Assembly: GCA_951800645.1 (NCBI GenBank)
Contig: CATOIK010000019.1
Span: 1-45,923 of the forward strand
Length of the DNA: 45,923 nt
Source of the DNA: an uncultured Eubacteriales bacterium
Lineage (GTDB): Bacteria > Bacillota > Clostridia > Lachnospirales > Lachnospiraceae
Direction: 5' to 3'
In this document: positions 42,116 to 45,923 of the stretch, one piece after another
How the letters are laid out: each line of letters starts with the position of its first letter
Position numbering within the stretch: the stretch's first letter is position 1
Translations under genes and position numbers: made by a program
Notes under the pieces: model-generated
Told to the model about the DNA's origin: nothing
The model's input: the letters and a program-made list of their open reading frames with translations, nothing else
The model's database searches: none

Positions 42116-42985
42116 TCATTTCCCCGGCCTTAATTCCACCACTACCACCTGAGGCTTATTTCCAAACCGGATGTTGATGGAATGGGTTCCAAGGCCACGG
42201 CTGACAATCATGTGACGGCCATCTTTCTCAAAGGTCCCGGCGCACCAGGGCAGGAAAAACTGATACTGAGGCGTCATCACTCCGCCTAAAAAAGGCAGCC
42301 GGATAGTTCCGCCGTGAAAATGTCCCGCCAGAGCTAAATCTGCTCCCCAGCCTGTGTAGGCGTCCAAAAACAGAGGAGAATGAGCCAGCAAAATATGAAA
42401 CCGCTTCGTATCTGCCTCTCCCAGCCGCCGCCGGATGTAACCCTTGTCCATCTGCTCCGGAACCAGATCCCGGTAAAACCGTTTTCCAATATTTAAGCCG
42501 CTGACAGCCAAATCCTCTTCCGGAAACGCCGTCTCATCCGACAGATAATGGACTCCCATCTCCTTCAAAAGCTGCCGGAATTCTGAATACAGAGAGCCGT
42601 ACACATCCCGCTCCTGCTGCATCCGCTGCTCATGATTACCGTTTCCGTAATAAACCGGGCAGGAAAGCTTAGAAAGGCCGGAAAGCAGCTCCCTGGTTAC
42701 CCGAAGATTTGCCGCCCCCGGCTTTACCACCATAGTATCACCGCCAATCAGTACAAAATCCGGCTCTGCTGCCCGGATAGCTTTCAGCAGCGCCTGGTTT
42801 CCTGTTCCGAATTCATTGTCATGCAGGTCAGACAAAAACACAATACGATGCTTTTGTTTTATCTTAGGTGACCGGATAATCGTCTTTTCTACCACAAAAT
42901 GCTGCCGCTCGTACTGGGAGCGGACAAGTCCAATGGCAGCCAATCCAGCGCCTGCTGCTGCAGCTTGATACCAAATTTTTTTCAC
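42116..42985 (-). CDS. Calcineurin-like metallophosphoesterase, membrane-anchored
   Basis: This 289-residue enzyme has an N-terminal hydrophobic anchor (about 5-22) and complete metallophosphoesterase motifs: FLSDLHDNEFG, IGGDTMV, YGNGNHEQR, LAHSP and AGHFHGG. It resembles the YkuE group, reported to act on lipid-linked substrates in the envelope. The ATG directly follows the upstream stop codon (no gap), so it is coupled to the HAD phosphatase gene. Substrate is not known. Confidence 0.9.
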   Translation of the reverse strand: MKKIWYQAAAAGAGLAAIGLVRSQYERQHFVVEKTIIRSPKIKQKHRIVFLSDLHDNEFGTGNQALLKAIRAAEPDFVLIGGDTMVVKPGAANLRVTRELLSGLSKLSCPVYYGNGNHEQRMQQERDVYGSLYSEFRQLLKEMGVHYLSDETAFPEEDLAVSGLNIGKRFYRDLVPEQMDKGYIRRRLGEADTKRFHILLAHSPLFLDAYTGWGADLALAGHFHGGTIRLPFLGGVMTPQYQFFLPWCAGTFEKDGRHMIVSRGLGTHSINIRFGNKPQVVVVELRPGK

Positions 42986-43654
42986 TTAAAGCTCACCTTT
43001 CTTAAAAAATTCCAACACATCCAGAAGGCTGTCGCAAACCCGATGCACCCGCTTCTTAAGGTTCTCATCCGGCTGGGTCAAATCCGGCACCATCACGGTG
43101 ACAAACCCGCCTGCAAGCCCGGCCTCTACACCGTTTAAACTGTCTTCCAGCACCAGGCAGTGCCTTGGCTCCTCTCCCAGAAGATTCGCAGCCTTCAAAA
43201 AAATCTCCGGATTCGGCTTGGCATGACTTACCATGTCCCCGGTTACCAGACAGTCAAAATATGTACGAATACCGGTTTCTTCTAAATTCCGCTCTGTATA
43301 GGATAATTGACTGGCTGAGCCTACAGCCGCCGGGTATCCCTGCTCTTTCAAATAGGAAAGCAGCTCCTTTAATCCCGGTTTTACCGGAACTCCCTGCTCT
43401 CTTAACATTGCCTCATAGTATTCGTTCTTCCGTGCCCGGAACCGGTCAAAATCCACCTGATCCCCAAAGGCTGCCAGAAACCGTTTTTTTGCATCCTCGT
43501 AGTTAGTTCCCCGGATGGTTTTTAAAAAGGACTCGTCCAGACGCATGTGAAACTCCATTCCTGCCTTGCCCCAGGCCTCCGCCGACACCCGTTCTGTGTC
43601 AAACATCAGCCCATCCTGGTCAAAAATAACTGCCTTTATGATTCTCTCGTTCAT
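42986..43654 (-). CDS. HAD-superfamily hydrolase, beta-phosphoglucomutase-like
   Basis: This 222-residue phosphatase or phosphomutase has motif I VIFDQDGLMFDTE with nucleophile and acid Asp, motif II GSASQLS, the motif III Lys in HAKPNPEIF, and EDSLNG for metal binding. The cap domain lies between about residues 18 and 90. Such enzymes act on sugar phosphates or other small phosphates; the substrate cannot be told from the sequence. Confidence 0.92.
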   Translation of the reverse strand: MNERIIKAVIFDQDGLMFDTERVSAEAWGKAGMEFHMRLDESFLKTIRGTNYEDAKKRFLAAFGDQVDFDRFRARKNEYYEAMLREQGVPVKPGLKELLSYLKEQGYPAAVGSASQLSYTERNLEETGIRTYFDCLVTGDMVSHAKPNPEIFLKAANLLGEEPRHCLVLEDSLNGVEAGLAGGFVTVMVPDLTQPDENLKKRVHRVCDSLLDVLEFFKKGEL

Positions 43655-43668
43655 ATTTTTTCCCTGTC

Positions 43669-44502
43669 CTATTTTTTACAGCGGAATACCGGGTCTGCCG
43701 GATACCCGCCGGTCAGCTTCTGCATGGTGCGCTGTACTGCGTCCCTGGACTGTTTCCAGTCTGCGTCCTGGTTGCAGTAATCGTACTTTTCAATCAGCCA
43801 GTCAATATCTTCCTGAATCCGTTCCAGATTCTGCTTCATCAGACGCTCCATCTGGGGAATCCAGACCTCCTGCTTCTCGGCTGTCAGCTTCTGTCTGCAT
43901 ACATCCAAAGCGTCTGCAAAATGAGGAAGACACATGCCTTTGGATGCTTTTAGCTCTGCTCCAAACTCTGAATCATTCTGAAGCAGATAGACAAAGGTAT
44001 CCAGCATCCGCCTGTAAACCGTTTCCATCTGGCTGCAGATATAGCACTGGCCAGTTTCCTGCCGCAGCCATCCAATTCCCCGGTTTCCGCTTTTGCCTGC
44101 TCTGCCGCCTCCCACGCCGGATAAAAGACGGCCTAAAATCCCGACTGTCCGGTCTGATTTTCCAGCGTCTCCGGAATCTGCAAAGCCTTTTCCTTCCATT
44201 ACCCGAAAGCTGCCTGCTGTTATCTGTCGCCCAAACTCCCGGTTCATCGCTTCCATTCTGGATTTTAAAATCCAGGCGTTTCCCAGGGTATTTCCATAGT
44301 CGTACATCATCTTTGTGTGATGCCGGCAAAAGCCCTGTCTGCTGGTTTCCTCCCGAATGTCGCTTTCCATGTATGAGGAGCCCAGAACAAACTCCAGAGT
44401 TTCCTGCTCTAATTTTCGCTCCAGCCAGCAAAACAGACACTCATCTCCTGCATGAAGGGCATCCCGCATCTCTATGGTATATAACTTCTCTTTCGCTGCC
44501 AT
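43669..44502 (-). CDS. DUF6062-like protein with two repeated CxxC/CxxH sites
   Basis: This 277-residue soluble protein resembles the uncharacterised DUF6062 family in its start (KLYTIEMRDALHAGDECLFC). It carries a twofold repeat: C22-x2-C25 followed 34 residues later by C59-x2-H62, then C153-x2-C156 followed 35 residues later by C191-x2-H194. The regular spacing suggests two metal sites, probably zinc. It lies 14 bases upstream of the HAD gene in the same transcript. Function is unknown. Confidence 0.82.
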   Translation of the reverse strand: MAAKEKLYTIEMRDALHAGDECLFCWLERKLEQETLEFVLGSSYMESDIREETSRQGFCRHHTKMMYDYGNTLGNAWILKSRMEAMNREFGRQITAGSFRVMEGKGFADSGDAGKSDRTVGILGRLLSGVGGGRAGKSGNRGIGWLRQETGQCYICSQMETVYRRMLDTFVYLLQNDSEFGAELKASKGMCLPHFADALDVCRQKLTAEKQEVWIPQMERLMKQNLERIQEDIDWLIEKYDYCNQDADWKQSRDAVQRTMQKLTGGYPADPVFRCKK

Positions 44503-44519
44503 ACTTCTTCTCCTGATGG

Positions 44520-45923
44520 TTACTGTACCCAGATTCCATATTCATTTACATAATAGCCGTCCGGCGTATAGGTGCTGGTCCAGAGACGGCCGTCCGGTCC
44601 CAGATAGTACCAATCCACATCCTGAAGCCATCCGGTCATCATTGCGCCGGTTTCCGGATGCAGATAGTAAAAGGAACCGTCTGAAAAGTTACGCCATCCG
44701 GAAGCCATATAACCGTTGGGGTCAAACCAGTAGTAAAAGCCGTCCAAATACAGCCACTCATTGGCTGCACAGGCTCCGCCTTCCTTAATGTAATACCAGC
44801 CGGTGGCATTCTCCTGCCAGCCGGTCTGGCCGGCTGCGTCAGTAATGGTTCCGGCTGCCGGACCAGTTGGAGAAACCTGAAGGTTGTTATTTGAACTTCC
44901 ACTCTGAGCCGGGCCGCTGTTCTGACCGCTGTTCTGGCCTCCGCTCTGGCTCTGGCCTCCGCTCTGGCTCTGACCTCCGCTCTGGCTCTGACCTCCGCCG
45001 GACGGTCCTGGGCTGCCTCCCATCAGCTTCTCATAATTGGCAAAGCCGTAATCCAGCATTGCCCTGGTATCCTGATAGTGGGTGTTCTTGGACTTCATCA
45101 CTACAGCAATCAGCCGGACGCCGTCCCGCTCCACCCCTGTTACCAGTGTATTCCCTGCCAGGGAAGTATATCCCGTTTTTCCGCCGATAATGCCCTCATA
45201 ATAGCGGGAATCTGACGGATACATCATCTTATGGCCCATGGTAATCGTGCGGGCCTCTGCCTTTTGGGTAGCCGGGAAATCATAGGCTCTGGTGGCGTCT
45301 ATCTTGCGGAAGGTCTCGTTTTCCAAAGCTGCCCGAAGAATCAGGGCCATATCGTAAGGCGTGGTTTTGTGCTCCGCATCGTTTAATCCGTGGGGGTTCT
45401 TAAAGTTGGTATTCCTACAGCCCAGCTCCCTGGCTTTGACATTCATCATATCTGCAAAAGCGCTGACGCTTCCGGCCACATGCTCTGCCAGTCCGTTTCC
45501 AATCTCGTTGGCAGACTTTAACAGCAGGCCGTAGAGACACTGCTCCACCGTCAGCTTATCGCCCTCCACAATGCCCAGAGCCACAGCCCCGGACTCCAGA
45601 TTAGTCGTAGCCGATGCTGAGAAGGTTACTACCTCATTCAGACTGCAGTGTTCCAGTACCAAAAGAGCTGTCATAACCTTGGTGATGCTGGCCGGGAAAA
45701 ACTGGGTATTCTCATTTTTTCCGAATAAAACCTTGCCGGTGGCTGCGTCCATTAAAACGGCGCCTTCCGATTCTACCTTCGGCTTCTCCGACACCTCCGA
45801 TGCAGACATGCCGGTTCCTGTACCGGACTGCTGGGGCGCCGTCACTGTACCGGTTCCTGTGCCGGGCTGCTGGGGCGCCGTCACTGTACCGGTTCCTGTG
45901 CCGGGCTGCTGGGGCGCCGTCAC
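44520..45923 (-). CDS. D-alanyl-D-alanine carboxypeptidase with cell-wall-binding repeats (5' end missing)
   Basis: The visible 467 residues lack the true start, which lies beyond the window. After Thr/Gly/Pro/Gln repeats comes a peptidase S11 (PBP5-type) domain with SxxK in ASITKVM, SxN in KSANEIGN and KTG in GGKTGYTS. A Gln/Ser/Gly-rich linker follows, then choline-binding-type aromatic repeats (TGWYYIKEGGACAANEWLYL, DGSFYYLHPETGAMMTGWL) to the end. It trims pentapeptide stems and probably attaches to the wall. It is read toward the DUF6062-like gene, 17 bases away. Confidence 0.92.
   Translation of the reverse strand: MTAPQQPGTGTGTVTAPQQPGTGTGTVTAPQQSGTGTGMSASEVSEKPKVESEGAVLMDAATGKVLFGKNENTQFFPASITKVMTALLVLEHCSLNEVVTFSASATTNLESGAVALGIVEGDKLTVEQCLYGLLLKSANEIGNGLAEHVAGSVSAFADMMNVKARELGCRNTNFKNPHGLNDAEHKTTPYDMALILRAALENETFRKIDATRAYDFPATQKAEARTITMGHKMMYPSDSRYYEGIIGGKTGYTSLAGNTLVTGVERDGVRLIAVVMKSKNTHYQDTRAMLDYGFANYEKLMGGSPGPSGGGQSQSGGQSQSGGQSQSGGQNSGQNSGPAQSGSSNNNLQVSPTGPAAGTITDAAGQTGWQENATGWYYIKEGGACAANEWLYLDGFYYWFDPNGYMASGWRNFSDGSFYYLHPETGAMMTGWLQDVDWYYLGPDGRLWTSTYTPDGYYVNEYGIWVQ
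44941..44994 (-). repeat. 18-bp tandem repeat (3 units) in the carboxypeptidase linker
   Basis: Three 18-bp units starting at 44941, 44959 and 44977 differ at one base. They encode repeated Gln/Ser/Gly hexapeptides in the flexible linker before the wall-binding repeats. Confidence 0.9.
45811..45923 (-). repeat. 39-bp tandem repeat in the carboxypeptidase N-terminal region
   Basis: Units start at 45811, 45850 and 45889; the last is cut by the window end after 35 bases. They are nearly identical and encode a 13-residue Thr-Ala-Pro-Gln-Gln-Pro-Gly-rich unit before the catalytic domain. More units may lie outside the window. Confidence 0.92.

Noticed and set aside
1-45923. CRISPR arrays, tRNA, rRNA, prophage or integrase genes.
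   Set aside because: No regularly spaced repeats, no cloverleaf or rRNA-like sequence and no integrase or phage structural genes were seen. The only mobile remnant is the IS1182-type fragment.

Overview
The window looks like chromosomal DNA of an anaerobic, spore-forming member of the Clostridia, most probably Lachnospiraceae, of about 50% GC by eye. Pointers are a class III ribonucleotide reductase, sporulation-linked GerW and a SpoIIM-like protein, a Trp T-box, a THF riboswitch, ECF-type vitamin transporters, and housekeeping order typical of this family. Genus cannot be fixed from the sequence alone. Most genes are on the minus strand. No rRNA, tRNA, CRISPR array or intact mobile element was seen.

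Layout. 1-5.9 kb: a SpoIIM-like membrane protein, a Nudix hydrolase, proC, a DEAD-box RNA helicase behind a consensus promoter with a hairpin leader, and a two-component system. 5.9-9.06 kb: a tryptophan-type ABC transporter (trpXYZ) under a T-box leader with a UGG specifier. 9-13.5 kb: recG, fakA and an Asp23 protein, divergent from rpmB. 13.8-22.2 kb: sporulation-linked and unknown genes, then cinA, pgsA, rimO, rpoZ, gmk and yicC. 22.3-26.3 kb: rqcH on the plus strand, folT behind a THF riboswitch with an RBS-sequestering hairpin, and an MtaD-type deaminase.

26.25-35 kb is the most accessory part. It holds a 455-base intergenic region with six tandem hairpins and a possible 38-codon ORF, carB without carA, a decayed IS1182-type transposase, and bioY behind a BirA-type operator. 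A Crp/Fnr regulator then diverges from a DUF3100 membrane protein, a small membrane partner and an amidohydrolase. I take this last set as a candidate uncharacterised uptake-and-hydrolysis system. A 70-bp hairpin repeat lies at both ends of this 35-kb stretch in inverted orientation (68/70 identical).

35-45.9 kb: nrdD with a C-terminal redoxin domain, controlled from an NrdR-like double operator that doubles as the hflX terminator. Then come hflX, a TPR membrane protein, dut, scpB, scpA, a metallophosphoesterase, a HAD phosphatase, a protein with two repeated CxxC/CxxH sites, and the 3' part of a D-Ala-D-Ala carboxypeptidase with cell-wall-binding repeats, cut by the window end.

Taken together, much of the non-housekeeping content scavenges or salvages small molecules (tryptophan, folate, biotin, methylthioadenosine-type compounds) and is controlled by RNA leaders or operators visible in the DNA. 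All family assignments come from reading motifs; no database search was possible.
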